Assembly (NCBI GenBank): GCA_965243485.1
Contig: CBDEVP010000001.1
Span: 3,534,001 to 3,598,000 of the forward strand
From: UBA7330 sp965243485
GTDB lineage: Bacteria > Bacteroidota > Bacteroidia > Cytophagales > Cyclobacteriaceae
Direction of reading: 5' to 3'
DNA: 64,000 bases
Part shown: positions 53,901 through 62,102 of the stretch, piece after piece
Layout: each line of letters starts with the position of its first letter
How positions within the stretch are numbered: the stretch's first letter is position 1
Notes under the pieces: model-generated
Databases searched by the model: none
The model's input: only the letters and a program-made list of their open reading frames with translations
Told to the model about the DNA's origin: nothing
Translations under genes and position numbers: made by a program

Positions 53901-56900
53901 ACAGTAAACTGCGAGTCGGTAAATCTTTTGTGATGACCAGCTCTTCTGGCACTCTGGGTGGGGGACGATTTAATGATCCTTTGAGTGACTTTGGATACCG
54001 GCCATCTACTGAAGGGATGCAGGGAGATCACCTCATCGAAACTCAGCTGGGTGGAAATAATGATCGGGGTAATCTGTGGCAGTTGGATGCTTCCACCAAC
54101 TCCAGCGGAGGTAGCAGGATCTCCAATATGACATTTACTGATCCTGATACTGATGAACGGGTAAGGATGAGTGAATTAAAATCTGCTGCCTCGGTGGCTC
54201 ATCCGATCCATTTCACCATCAGGTCCATACAGCTTAAGCTGAAAATCGGCTCTGCTAACGACCCGTTGGAGTACGAAGCGGACAAGGTAGCCGACCAGGT
54301 AGTCCGGCAAAAGACAGTACCCGGCATCCAGCGCAAATGCGCTGCCTGTGAGCGGGAAGAGCAAATCAGAAGGTGTAATTGTAAGCAGGAAAATGCCCCA
54401 CCGTCCATTTCCGTCATGCCAAAAATCAATCATTCGGGACAGACCAGCGGAACGGATCCACCATCGGAGATGGAACATCAGATTGAGCAGACCCGGGGTG
54501 CCGGAGAGCCGCTCTCTGCTGATTCCGCCGACAATATGGGTGAGGCCATGGGGGCAGATTTCAGGGGGGTGCGGATACATAGAAACGCAGCGTCCTCAGC
54601 CATGAATGATTCGATTGGTTCAAGAGCCTTTACGGTAGGTAGGGATATCTACTTTGGAAGCGGAGAATATAATCCGGGAACACCAACAGGTGATCACCTG
54701 ATAGCACATGAACTGACACATACGGTGCAGCAGGGAGCTTCTGAAACAGTGCGGAAGGAAACTTCTGAGGTAGAGGAGTATCAGCAGAGACAAGATGAGG
54801 GCATCGAAGTACAGGAGGACCAAAGCGTAGAGCAGAATCAAAGAGCAGAGGAGGATCAAAACCCAGAGCAGGCTGAATTCAATGCATCAGAACTGCAATT
54901 TGAGCAGGCAGATGACTCTGTGGAATTTACACCGGAAGGTAGGTCAGAGGACAAAGTATCGGTCCCTAAGAAAGAGGATGAAAAAACAGGCGCGAATGAA
55001 AAACAGAGTGCGGAAGCGGATCAGGAAAAAGTCGATCAACAGAAAAAGCATGGTGAGGTCAAAGATGCGCCCGGCGAGAAGAAAGTTGGGGTTTCCAGCC
55101 AAAAAAGCAAGAAAGTAGAGTCTCTCGCTCTCACGGGATCGTCTGACCAGGCCATGTCATCCTTTACCAGGGCCTCCGCCTCCCGGATAGCTGCGACCTA
55201 TCCCTCATTGGGTGATGCCTTAAGTGAGAAGATGGAAGGTGAGCGGGCAGAGACTGAATCCGAGACGCCTCCGGTGATTGCGGATAATACAGGTCAAAAA
55301 GAAAAGACAGGTAAGAAAGCACCGGAAACAGAAAAAGGGAGAGCTGAGGATATCAAAGAGCAGGTAGGACCGAACCAGGCCCCTCCGAAGAAAGAGGAGC
55401 ATCAAAATCTTGGTGATGCTCCGGATCCGACAAAAAACGATCAACTTCTTGATAAGCAGAAGCTAAGTGCCTTCCTGGGCTGGTTCAGACAAAACTTCAA
55501 TGGATTCCTTGGTGGTATCTCCACCAAAGATCATGGGCTGAACACCGACCCCGGAGAGAGACCAAAAGTAGACACAAGTGGGGAAGGCAATCCCGAAAGA
55601 ACAGAAAAGCAGCGGGAAGACGGAAATCGTCAGGCCACGGATAAGCGGGATGAGGTGGCCAAAAAGATAGAGGAAAATCCGGGTCAGGAAAATATCCAGC
55701 CCCAGGATGTTAAGGAGGAGAACGAGGTCCTCATTGAGAAGAAAAGACAGGAAGTGCCGACCGAGAAGAAAGACGACATGGAGCATTTCCTTACCATGGA
55801 TTTAGGGGAAGTGAGGGCTCAGGCTGACCAAAATATGGCTCCAATGCTGGAGAAAAGCCTGTCCGGGCCTGGAAAGGACGCTGAGTCTGCTGCCAGCCAA
55901 AAGGAAACGGATAAACAGCAGGCGGTAGATGATGCTCAGGCGGAGACCGACAGACTCAACGGTGAAGCCAATGCAGAGCAGCAAAGAACAATTACGGAGA
56001 AACGCGACGAGGTGGCCGCCACCCAGCAAGAGGGTAAAAAAGAAGCTGATCAATTAATGACAGATTTCAACGAGGAGGCCGGCAAAGAACAGAATAAGGT
56101 AGATAAAGATGTAAAAGATAAGATCACTGAGAAAGAGGGTGAAGCAAAAACCGGGCTGGACAATGCTGAGAAAGAGGCCGAAAAGAAAAAAGAAGAAGGA
56201 GAGAAAAAGGCAGCTGACAAGAAAAGGGAACTTGAAAAGGAAAGCGAGAATGATAGCTGGTGGGACCGGGCGGTCAATGCGGTCAAAAGTGCTGTCAAGG
56301 CGATAACCAATGCGATCTCCGATATTTTTGATGCGGTCAGAAAGGCGGTCACTGAGATCATCAACAAAGCAAAAGAACTGGCACTGGCAGCCATAGAAGC
56401 AGCCCGTAAATGGGTGATTGAAGCCCTGGATGCTTTTGCTTCCTTCCTGAAGGACATAGTCAATAAGTACCTGGCTGAGCATTTCCCCGGATTGGCCAAA
56501 CGTATCAATGAAGCCATAGACGCTACCGTTGATGCTGCCAAAAGTGCGGTCAACAAAATTGCAGACCGACTGAAAAAAGGTGTAAAGGCACTCGCGGATG
56601 GACTCACTGCAGCTATCAACAAAGTGCTGGATGTCTTTGAAGGAGCACTCAAAGCCGCTGTGGCTGTGGCCGGAGCAGTCCTTACCGGAGATTTCTCAGA
56701 GGCAGCGAGGATTGTCATTGAATCAGCCTGTCAGATCGCAGGTATAGATCCAAAACCGGTTTTCGATTTTATGGAAAAAGCCGGCAAGACCATCAGGATC
56801 ATTCTGGACGATCCGGTACAATTCATTAAAAATGTGGCAAAAGGAGTAGGTGACGGTATCAGTCTTTTTGTCACCAACATCAAAAAGCACCTGATTAGCG

Positions 56901-58771
56901 GGCTGATTGGCTGGCTTACAGGGGCAATGTCTGATGTGCCGATCACATTACCGGAAAAATGGGATCTGAAAGGAATATTCTCCCTTGTTATGCAGATCCT
57001 GGGACTTACCTATGATCAATTACGAGCCAAACTGGTCAAAAAGCTTGGTCCCGATGGTGAGAAGGTGGTAAGCGCTATGGAAAAGACCGTGGAGTTTGTC
57101 ACCGACCTTGTAACACGTGGACCAATTGTTCTATGGGAAAAGATCCAGGATAAATTTACAGAGATCAAAAATATGGCCATGGAGAAGATCCGTAACCTCG
57201 TGACCATCGAGGTGGTGAAAGCCGGGGTGAAATGGTTGATCGGATTGCTGAATCCTGCCAGTGCCATCGTGAAAGCCCTCATGATGCTGTACGACTTTGT
57301 GATGTTTATCATCGAGCGCAAAGATCAGATCATCCAGTTCGTGAAGGCGGTATTTGATACCGTAGGGCCACTGGCACGTGGTGAGACTGCCAAGGCAGCA
57401 AAATCTGTGGAAGGAGCCATGGCCAAAAGTGTGCCGGTCATATTGAGTCTGCTGGCCTCTCTGGCCGGTATAGGAGGTATTGGTAAATCTGTTCAGAAAG
57501 CCATCAAAGCGATCCGCAAGCCGGTGGATAAGGTGGTAGATCCGATCATAAACTGGATTGCCGGTATCGGACGTAAAATGATCAAAGGCGGTAAGATGCT
57601 GATCAAAAAAGGCAAGGCTTATGTGAAAGGAAAAGTAAAGAAAGGTAAGGAGAAGCTGAAAACGTTGAAAGCTAAAGTGTTTGGCTGGTGGAAGATGAAA
57701 AAGTCTTTCAAGGCCAAAGACGGATCAGATCATAACGTCTACTTCAAGGGAAAAGAAAAATCCGCACAATTGATGGTGCATAGTAAAAAAGAGAATAAAG
57801 TTGAAAAATTCTTAAATGGATATTCCGGTCCGGGAGACATCAAACAGGCAAAAACATCCTATGCTGCTTTGATGAAGCATATAGACAAGATGAATAATGT
57901 CTATCAGGCCGGCGATCCGACCAGGCAGCAAAAGTTGATTGCAGACCTTAAGCCAAAAATTACAAATTCAAGGGATGCTTTGGTAAAAGCTTTGGGCACA
58001 ATGCAAATCGATGGGAAGATAGAACTGGGTCAGTCCCATCTGACGTTTGGGGCAGCCAGTGGGCAGACCAAGTATGGAATCGGAGCACCCATCACTAAGA
58101 TACCGGGAAATACCATCGGATCTCCGACTGGCGGAGCACAGATACTGACTGAAGCGGTACAGGAACGTACCAAAAGAAATGCATCCAGATCCTATGTGCA
58201 GGCTCATCTTATCTCACACCAGTTTCACGGACCCGCAAAAGCTGAGAACCTCGTGATGGCCCCCGGAAAAGTCAATAAGGGTGAGTTACAGCAGTTGGAA
58301 AACCAGGGTAAAAAGTTGATGAGTAAAGGCGAGCCATTCTACTATGGAGTGAAAGCAGAAATGCACAATGATGATAAGAAGGGAGGCGACCGATACTTTG
58401 TGAAGAATTTATATAAGATTCCGGTGACAAAGGTTAACTCTAAAAATGCTGAATACAATGAATCTCAAAAAAGGTGGGTAATGAAGGAAGACCTTTCCTC
58501 AAAATTCAGCAAACTTGCCTCCAACCTTGAGCCACCGGTCATGGCACAGGAGGCCGATGTTGTAAAAGTGATAAACGATCTGAAAGGAGACCTGAAAAAA
58601 ACATCTGCTATTGATAGCAAAAAAGAAAGAATAAAAAAGGCAGTTAATTCCCTGATCGATCTTCAACTGTCTTTTGCTAAAATAGCCACCTGGTTCAATA
58701 CTGAAAATGTGCCACATCCCGACGGCAACGAATGGACCAGGAATTCCTCATTGATAAAGAATGCCAGGTAG
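50984..58771 (+). CDS. Giant eCIS effector-type protein: two DUF4157 modules, each with a nuclease-like domain
   Basis: The 2595-residue protein appears to be two effectors fused. Module 1 has a DUF4157 leader with a CxxC (Cys103, Cys106) and 'LLAHELTHTIQQGA' (His218-His222), hydrophobic helices (~425-465, 560-600), and an HNH-type motif 'GDHLIETQLGGNNDRGNLWQ' around His1016. Module 2 restarts at ~1080 with 'LKLKIGSANDPLEYEADKVA', CxxC at 1119/1122 and HELTH at 1242-1246. An acidic linker, a charged coiled coil (~1670-1755), helical hydrophobic segments and a C-terminal nuclease-like motif 'YVQAHLISHQFHGPAKAENL' (His2408) follow. DUF4157 marks cargo of extracellular contractile injection systems. 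The frame is continuous across the junction. The nuclease roles are inferred. Confidence 0.85.
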   Translation: MFSNAPKTSKAGTPSRAAANPTSQKKEARADQPVTDSVPQVQFAFSHGTLNGSSGGSLGISSDARVIHPKLKIGKPNDRFEQEADAMADRVTYDEVPQIRAKCTNCEKDKLQRQEEVQEETENELQANWEQEYIQPKNHSNHIINRKDEEDESLPDEPSDPSSEIRLKDVSGKDPPVTDISQMARMIHAQAFATGRDIYFAAGKYQPHTTAGKWLLAHELTHTIQQGAVNQSAIAQTKQSNPTRAGPDIQKQDESDLSGSESGESSLSEEEQEVFDSLVDEASGGGSTSGEESIGVECPDMVEAVAQWAMGEEEREGQQERVEEDVLISDIIEFLPESVRTPLEFLGNGPLWMWNQLPESVQSAAIDRFIDRTIEVVDMLPNIHPSDRYSKVVLKSFLRKIKEEDASVKVGMLRKFSSIIFGGNLSFMWGLLKGLLVGFFADGILGLIQMVIDLVCLVPQLISFVQNILETMPDLRESFMETMESLRDLGQRAHDAIANVQEDIMLLLSDPSKLWEMINGIDEQLMQMSEQVGEQGADLLVRIYRMPGEQMGFMLGRLIGMILWEVVFSLIAAAITFYAGGAGAGATAATSAGKVAIRVLAKIIKVAHRLLRPIIRFMSLMITKFKTFIQGITRVLVGNLQRLGQAMSRFLGRFKQLLDDIFERLRGRRRRGGDHGSDHDRDRRDRDRDSDDHDRDDSPEGQLWLRLRGAANTWAEGEKASYGQEGIAVAEAQRELRRIKDRPQYREVAGGVSTDTSIATDPAKFEITLRRRSSPMTWDDLLRKPAATRQRDVHEEINETFRNLSDDHRNSEYIDQQVLRIKQRFEYDNIRVQEDRNDEGEIDEWQVQTALPDHAYHTRITIRAADAYFGSRSNPVEFSGLNAWPKPAYTDYPEFYVGPKARVPIDQSDLENANGNPTRASELYNDLLTTPGADTDKLEEWNEDGLPVIRFTPDMNKRQLPYGSTSMYGLDNDSKLRVGKSFVMTSSSGTLGGGRFNDPLSDFGYRPSTEGMQGDHLIETQLGGNNDRGNLWQLDASTNSSGGSRISNMTFTDPDTDERVRMSELKSAASVAHPIHFTIRSIQLKLKIGSANDPLEYEADKVADQVVRQKTVPGIQRKCAACEREEQIRRCNCKQENAPPSISVMPKINHSGQTSGTDPPSEMEHQIEQTRGAGEPLSADSADNMGEAMGADFRGVRIHRNAASSAMNDSIGSRAFTVGRDIYFGSGEYNPGTPTGDHLIAHELTHTVQQGASETVRKETSEVEEYQQRQDEGIEVQEDQSVEQNQRAEEDQNPEQAEFNASELQFEQADDSVEFTPEGRSEDKVSVPKKEDEKTGANEKQSAEADQEKVDQQKKHGEVKDAPGEKKVGVSSQKSKKVESLALTGSSDQAMSSFTRASASRIAATYPSLGDALSEKMEGERAETESETPPVIADNTGQKEKTGKKAPETEKGRAEDIKEQVGPNQAPPKKEEHQNLGDAPDPTKNDQLLDKQKLSAFLGWFRQNFNGFLGGISTKDHGLNTDPGERPKVDTSGEGNPERTEKQREDGNRQATDKRDEVAKKIEENPGQENIQPQDVKEENEVLIEKKRQEVPTEKKDDMEHFLTMDLGEVRAQADQNMAPMLEKSLSGPGKDAESAASQKETDKQQAVDDAQAETDRLNGEANAEQQRTITEKRDEVAATQQEGKKEADQLMTDFNEEAGKEQNKVDKDVKDKITEKEGEAKTGLDNAEKEAEKKKEEGEKKAADKKRELEKESENDSWWDRAVNAVKSAVKAITNAISDIFDAVRKAVTEIINKAKELALAAIEAARKWVIEALDAFASFLKDIVNKYLAEHFPGLAKRINEAIDATVDAAKSAVNKIADRLKKGVKALADGLTAAINKVLDVFEGALKAAVAVAGAVLTGDFSEAARIVIESACQIAGIDPKPVFDFMEKAGKTIRIILDDPVQFIKNVAKGVGDGISLFVTNIKKHLISGLIGWLTGAMSDVPITLPEKWDLKGIFSLVMQILGLTYDQLRAKLVKKLGPDGEKVVSAMEKTVEFVTDLVTRGPIVLWEKIQDKFTEIKNMAMEKIRNLVTIEVVKAGVKWLIGLLNPASAIVKALMMLYDFVMFIIERKDQIIQFVKAVFDTVGPLARGETAKAAKSVEGAMAKSVPVILSLLASLAGIGGIGKSVQKAIKAIRKPVDKVVDPIINWIAGIGRKMIKGGKMLIKKGKAYVKGKVKKGKEKLKTLKAKVFGWWKMKKSFKAKDGSDHNVYFKGKEKSAQLMVHSKKENKVEKFLNGYSGPGDIKQAKTSYAALMKHIDKMNNVYQAGDPTRQQKLIADLKPKITNSRDALVKALGTMQIDGKIELGQSHLTFGAASGQTKYGIGAPITKIPGNTIGSPTGGAQILTEAVQERTKRNASRSYVQAHLISHQFHGPAKAENLVMAPGKVNKGELQQLENQGKKLMSKGEPFYYGVKAEMHNDDKKGGDRYFVKNLYKIPVTKVNSKNAEYNESQKRWVMKEDLSSKFSKLASNLEPPVMAQEADVVKVINDLKGDLKKTSAIDSKKERIKKAVNSLIDLQLSFAKIATWFNTENVPHPDGNEWTRNSSLIKNAR

Positions 58772-58858
58772 AAGATCGAAAATAAATAGAAGCAATTGAT
58801 TGTTCGGGGTCAAAATTTTATATAAATTCTGGATTACTACTAAGAACCACCTACAGCT

Positions 58859-60160
58859 ATGAAAACTGGCCGAATTTCTCGTTTGAGACCCAGCCTGAAC
58901 AGCCGTGCTTTGTCCAATCAATCCTCTGAAAGTAAAACAGAAGGACAAAACTCCACTTCTATACCCAAGATGAAGGTTCGTAGGTCCGATGACTCCTTTG
59001 AAAAAGAGGCAGACCATGTGGCTGCTGCAATTGTTCAGCGTAAAGAGATCCCAAGGATCAGCTCGACCATTCACACTGCACAAGCCAAAGGTGAGGAGGA
59101 AGAAGCACAGACAAAAAAAGAATCTTTACAATCAAAAGACGAGGAGGAGGGCTTACAAATGAAAGCTGAAGGAAAAATTCAGACAAAGGGGGAGGAAGAA
59201 GAAGTCCAGACAAAGGGAGAGGAAGAGGAAGTTCAAACAAAGGCTCAGCAACATCGAGGCACAGGGTATTTTTCAGGGGCTATCACCAAAAAAATTCAGC
59301 ACCATAAAGGAGGTGGGTTTCCATTATCAGGCAGGATCAGAAATTTTATGGAATCGGGGTTCCAAAGAGATCTTTCAAAAGTAAGGATCCATACGGGAAG
59401 TGAAGCTGAATCACTCAGCCGCAACCTGAAAGCCCAGGCTTTTACGGTCGGAAATGATATCTTTTTTAACCGTGGAAAGTATGATCCCCAAACGACTTCA
59501 GGGAAGAAGCTTCTGGCTCATGAGCTGACACATACGGTTCAACAGAAAGGGTCCATTCATAAAAAAATTCAAAGACAGGATGACTATTCGAACTGCCAGA
59601 CAATTATGGTAGGAGGTGGTATGAGAACTATTTGCAGGGATCATGATTCCGGAGGGATGTCTGATTTCAGACACATTTATAATAGGATCCGGGCAAGGAC
59701 CAGTAACAAGGAGATCACCGTCATTGATGGAAGCGATGTTGTCGGCTGGGCAGCCGGTGCTACCAGGGTGGGGGAAGTATATATGTCAGATGTAGACTCC
59801 ATGGTAGAAAATGTATTGGAGAGGCTGCAGCAGGGGAAGATTACCCGTCTCAACATTCTTGATCATGGTAATTCCAATACAATACAAATTGGGAACGACC
59901 GAATAGGTACAGGTAATTTGAGCAACTATGCAGAGCAGCTGGGCTGGCTAAACGGACGGTTTGCATCCGGAGGATTTGTACATATTCAGCATTGCGAAGC
60001 GGGGCAAAACAAAGACCTTATTTGCGGTCTTGCGGAGATATTCGGAGTTCCTGTGTATGCAGGTACCGGGGCGCATAACCCCGTTTACCGGTTCAATTTT
60101 GGAGACTATGTAAAGTGTGATCCCGATGGTACTTTTTATCCGGATGCCGGACGACCCTGA
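58859..60160 (+). CDS. DUF4157 eCIS effector with a clan CD (caspase/DUF4347-like) C-terminal domain
   Basis: The 433-residue protein begins with a basic leader and 'MKVRRSDDSFEKEADHVAAA'. An acidic low-complexity segment built on TKGEEEEVQ repeats follows, then DUF4157 ('SGFQRDLSKVRIHTGSEAES', 'AFTVGNDIFFNRGKYDP', HELTH at 221-225). Residues ~245-433 form an alpha/beta domain with hydrophobic strands preceding His336-Gly ('LNILDHGNSNTIQIG') and Cys379 ('GFVHIQHCEAGQNKDL'). A hydrophobic strand before HG and another before the cysteine is the clan CD peptidase layout, and the text also resembles DUF4347. It is probably a protease-like toxin loaded into the injection system. No immunity gene is evident. 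Confidence 0.8.
   Translation: MKTGRISRLRPSLNSRALSNQSSESKTEGQNSTSIPKMKVRRSDDSFEKEADHVAAAIVQRKEIPRISSTIHTAQAKGEEEEAQTKKESLQSKDEEEGLQMKAEGKIQTKGEEEEVQTKGEEEEVQTKAQQHRGTGYFSGAITKKIQHHKGGGFPLSGRIRNFMESGFQRDLSKVRIHTGSEAESLSRNLKAQAFTVGNDIFFNRGKYDPQTTSGKKLLAHELTHTVQQKGSIHKKIQRQDDYSNCQTIMVGGGMRTICRDHDSGGMSDFRHIYNRIRARTSNKEITVIDGSDVVGWAAGATRVGEVYMSDVDSMVENVLERLQQGKITRLNILDHGNSNTIQIGNDRIGTGNLSNYAEQLGWLNGRFASGGFVHIQHCEAGQNKDLICGLAEIFGVPVYAGTGAHNPVYRFNFGDYVKCDPDGTFYPDAGRP
59180..59242 (+). repeat. In-frame 27-nt tandem repeat inside the second effector gene
   Basis: The repeat encodes TKGEEEEVQ twice, with degenerate copies before it. It lies between the N-terminal leader and DUF4157, and copy number may vary between strains. 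Confidence 0.75.
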
Positions 60161-60201
60161 ACCGTACGAATCACACCTTCCCTGTGAAATATCAGGCCTG
60201 A

Positions 60202-60241
60202 TTGCAAATAATTGACATAAACTTGATTCTATTATTTGCAA
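60202..60241. promoter_or_regulatory. Perfect 11-bp inverted repeat (operator-like) before the eCIS structural operon
   Basis: TTGCAAATAAT (60202-60212) and ATTATTTGCAA (60231-60241) are exact inverted repeats with an 18-nt spacer. The right arm contains the TTTG of a candidate promoter, so a bound protein would block or modulate it. Confidence 0.6.
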
Positions 60242-60265
60242 TCTAAATTTTAAGTATTACCTTGA
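60235..60265 (+). promoter_or_regulatory. Candidate promoter of the eCIS structural operon
   Basis: TTTG at 60235-60238 and TACCTTGA at 60258-60265 are separated by 19 nt, matching the Bacteroidota -33/-7 pattern at most positions. The DUF4255 gene starts 48 nt downstream. Confidence 0.55.
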
Positions 60266-60312
60266 GAAAAGCTATGAAAGAAGCTAATTAAGAATCACCA
60301 ACCACCTAAACC

Positions 60313-60900
60313 ATGATTCGTCGAACACTCGAAGCCATCAAGAGTGACGTACAGTCATTCCTCAACCTCAAAGATCCCGACAATCTGGCGACCTGTTCAG
60401 TCGTATTGTCAAACCTCCTAAATCAGGAAGGTAAACTGGAGTTTAGCGAAAGTAATGGCGATTCCACAGATCACTACCTGGTCATGACCCTTGTCAACGT
60501 GGCGCAGGAAACTCATTTGAAACCACCGGCAAGACCCAGAGAAATTGCCGATGATAAACTGGGAATGGAAAATCCCGAAATCAATATCAACCTTTTTGTT
60601 CTTTTTACCGCCCACTCTTCGCAGTATGAGACTGCATTGGATATTCTCTCTAATGTGATCGGGTTTTTTCAGTCAAAATCATATTTTGATTCTGGCAATA
60701 CACCATCGCTACCCTCAAATGTGGAAAGAGTAGCCGTTGACATACAAAGTCTTACATTCGAACAGTCGAATTATTTATGGGGGCTGATGGGTGCAAAGTA
60801 TATGCCCTCTGTACTGTATAAACTACGGACCTTATCGATCAGTGAAAGACAACTTTCAGATATCGGAAGCCCGATCACCAAAATTCATTTTCAGGAATGA
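60313..60900 (+). CDS. DUF4255 (Pvc16-type) eCIS/tail-assembly protein
   Basis: The 195-residue protein matches the DUF4255 family found in nearly all eCIS and related tail clusters. Examples are the N-terminal 'MIRRTLEAIKSDVQSFLNLK', 'PEININLFVLFTAHSSQYETAL' and 'LDILSNVIGFFQSKSYF', with 'LYKLRTLSISERQL' near the end. In characterised systems the equivalent protein caps or terminates the tube/sheath. Its stop overlaps the start of the next gene (ATGA), so the structural genes are translationally coupled. Confidence 0.92.
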   Translation: MIRRTLEAIKSDVQSFLNLKDPDNLATCSVVLSNLLNQEGKLEFSESNGDSTDHYLVMTLVNVAQETHLKPPARPREIADDKLGMENPEININLFVLFTAHSSQYETALDILSNVIGFFQSKSYFDSGNTPSLPSNVERVAVDIQSLTFEQSNYLWGLMGAKYMPSVLYKLRTLSISERQLSDIGSPITKIHFQE

Positions 60901-62081
60901 ACATCAGTTTTGACATATTGTTCAGGATAATGATTGATCATTCCTACTTTAAGGAAAACCCTGTGAGGGATCTTGAAATTATCCCGACTGAGACAAGTGC
61001 AAGGATGTTGATAAATGCAGGTCTGATCTGGAGACAAACGTCCGGAGGTCTTATCGTGCTGTATGAGAAAGACCCCACAGAAGAAGAACCTCACGACATT
61101 CCGTGGAAGCTGAAAAATGAGCCTTTCAAACTTGCCTTTTACATCATTGCAAAATCATCTCTCTTCTACAATTATTCGGATATTCCGGATTCAATCAAAT
61201 TACCGGAAGTCTTTTACTGGAACAACCGTGAAAAGAATGATCAGGACGGAAAGCTGCTTCTCAATAAAGGAACAAAAGTGTCATCCGATGACCTGGTCAG
61301 TTTGAGAGAAAAACTGCTGACTATAACAGGCACTTCATCAAATCCATCAGAAACTTTCATGATGAAAGATATTGATGGGAATATCCTGATCAACCGGTCG
61401 ATAAAGGTGAAAAAACAAAAAGAAACCGATACCGAAGGGGTCTATTTTACCCAGGTGGATCTTGCTGGTCCGGACGAAGGCAGGTACCAGCTTGAGTATG
61501 CCGGCAAGACGGAAGAGATCTATGTGGCAGGCTCCTGGACCCCGGATCGTCTATTGGGTATTGTGGAGATATTCAATGGAACCGAAGTAGCTGTTGATAA
61601 CAGGTTTATGAATGGTACAAACGTTTCTGCGAAGAATTATCATCTTGTTTTTAATGCCAGGGAAACGTTCTGGAAATATTACATCGTGCTGCGGAATATC
61701 TCCGAAGACCCGGGTCTGCAGGTGATCTATCAGGAATCCACCCAGGAAGATTTACCTTATCCGGATGAGGTAGAGTTTAAATCAGAACCTCCTGAGGAGC
61801 AACGAACAGAAACATTTAAGGATAACATCGTTCTTCTTTTTCAATCTCAGAAAACCATACCTTTTTATGAAATCGCCAGAAAAGGCATTTCTCTGCAGGA
61901 TACATCATCCTCCGGCTCCGGTGGTGGAGGCCCCGGAAGAGGGAGAGGACGAGGTGGAGACGCTGATGATCCGGGGATGGATAAAGATGTGATCAAAAAC
62001 CTGCCAAATGCTCCTGTTTCGGCGATCAAGCCCAACAGTGATGATGGAAAGATATATTCTGAAATATTTATTTATGTATAA
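60897..62081 (+). CDS. eCIS-associated protein of unknown function with Gly/Arg-rich linker
   Basis: I do not recognise a named domain. The 394-residue protein is beta-rich and soluble, without signal or membrane segments. Residues ~345-360 form a 'SGSGGGGPGRGRGRGG' linker before a short C-terminal tail 'GKIYSEIFIYV'. Its position, overlapping DUF4255 and 22 nt before the sheath gene, makes it a structural or assembly protein of the particle. The flexible linker with a conserved-looking end suggests the tail docks onto another subunit. Confidence 0.7.
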   Translation: MNISFDILFRIMIDHSYFKENPVRDLEIIPTETSARMLINAGLIWRQTSGGLIVLYEKDPTEEEPHDIPWKLKNEPFKLAFYIIAKSSLFYNYSDIPDSIKLPEVFYWNNREKNDQDGKLLLNKGTKVSSDDLVSLREKLLTITGTSSNPSETFMMKDIDGNILINRSIKVKKQKETDTEGVYFTQVDLAGPDEGRYQLEYAGKTEEIYVAGSWTPDRLLGIVEIFNGTEVAVDNRFMNGTNVSAKNYHLVFNARETFWKYYIVLRNISEDPGLQVIYQESTQEDLPYPDEVEFKSEPPEEQRTETFKDNIVLLFQSQKTIPFYEIARKGISLQDTSSSGSGGGGPGRGRGRGGDADDPGMDKDVIKNLPNAPVSAIKPNSDDGKIYSEIFIYV

Positions 62082-62102
62082 CCCCTTAAACGAACCAAGC
62101 CT

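Noticed and set aside
56050..56718. 222-codon open frame on the minus strand inside the giant effector gene
   Set aside because: It is the antisense of a lysine/alanine/glutamate-rich coiled-coil region, giving serine/alanine/leucine-rich nonsense; no independent start context or domain is visible.
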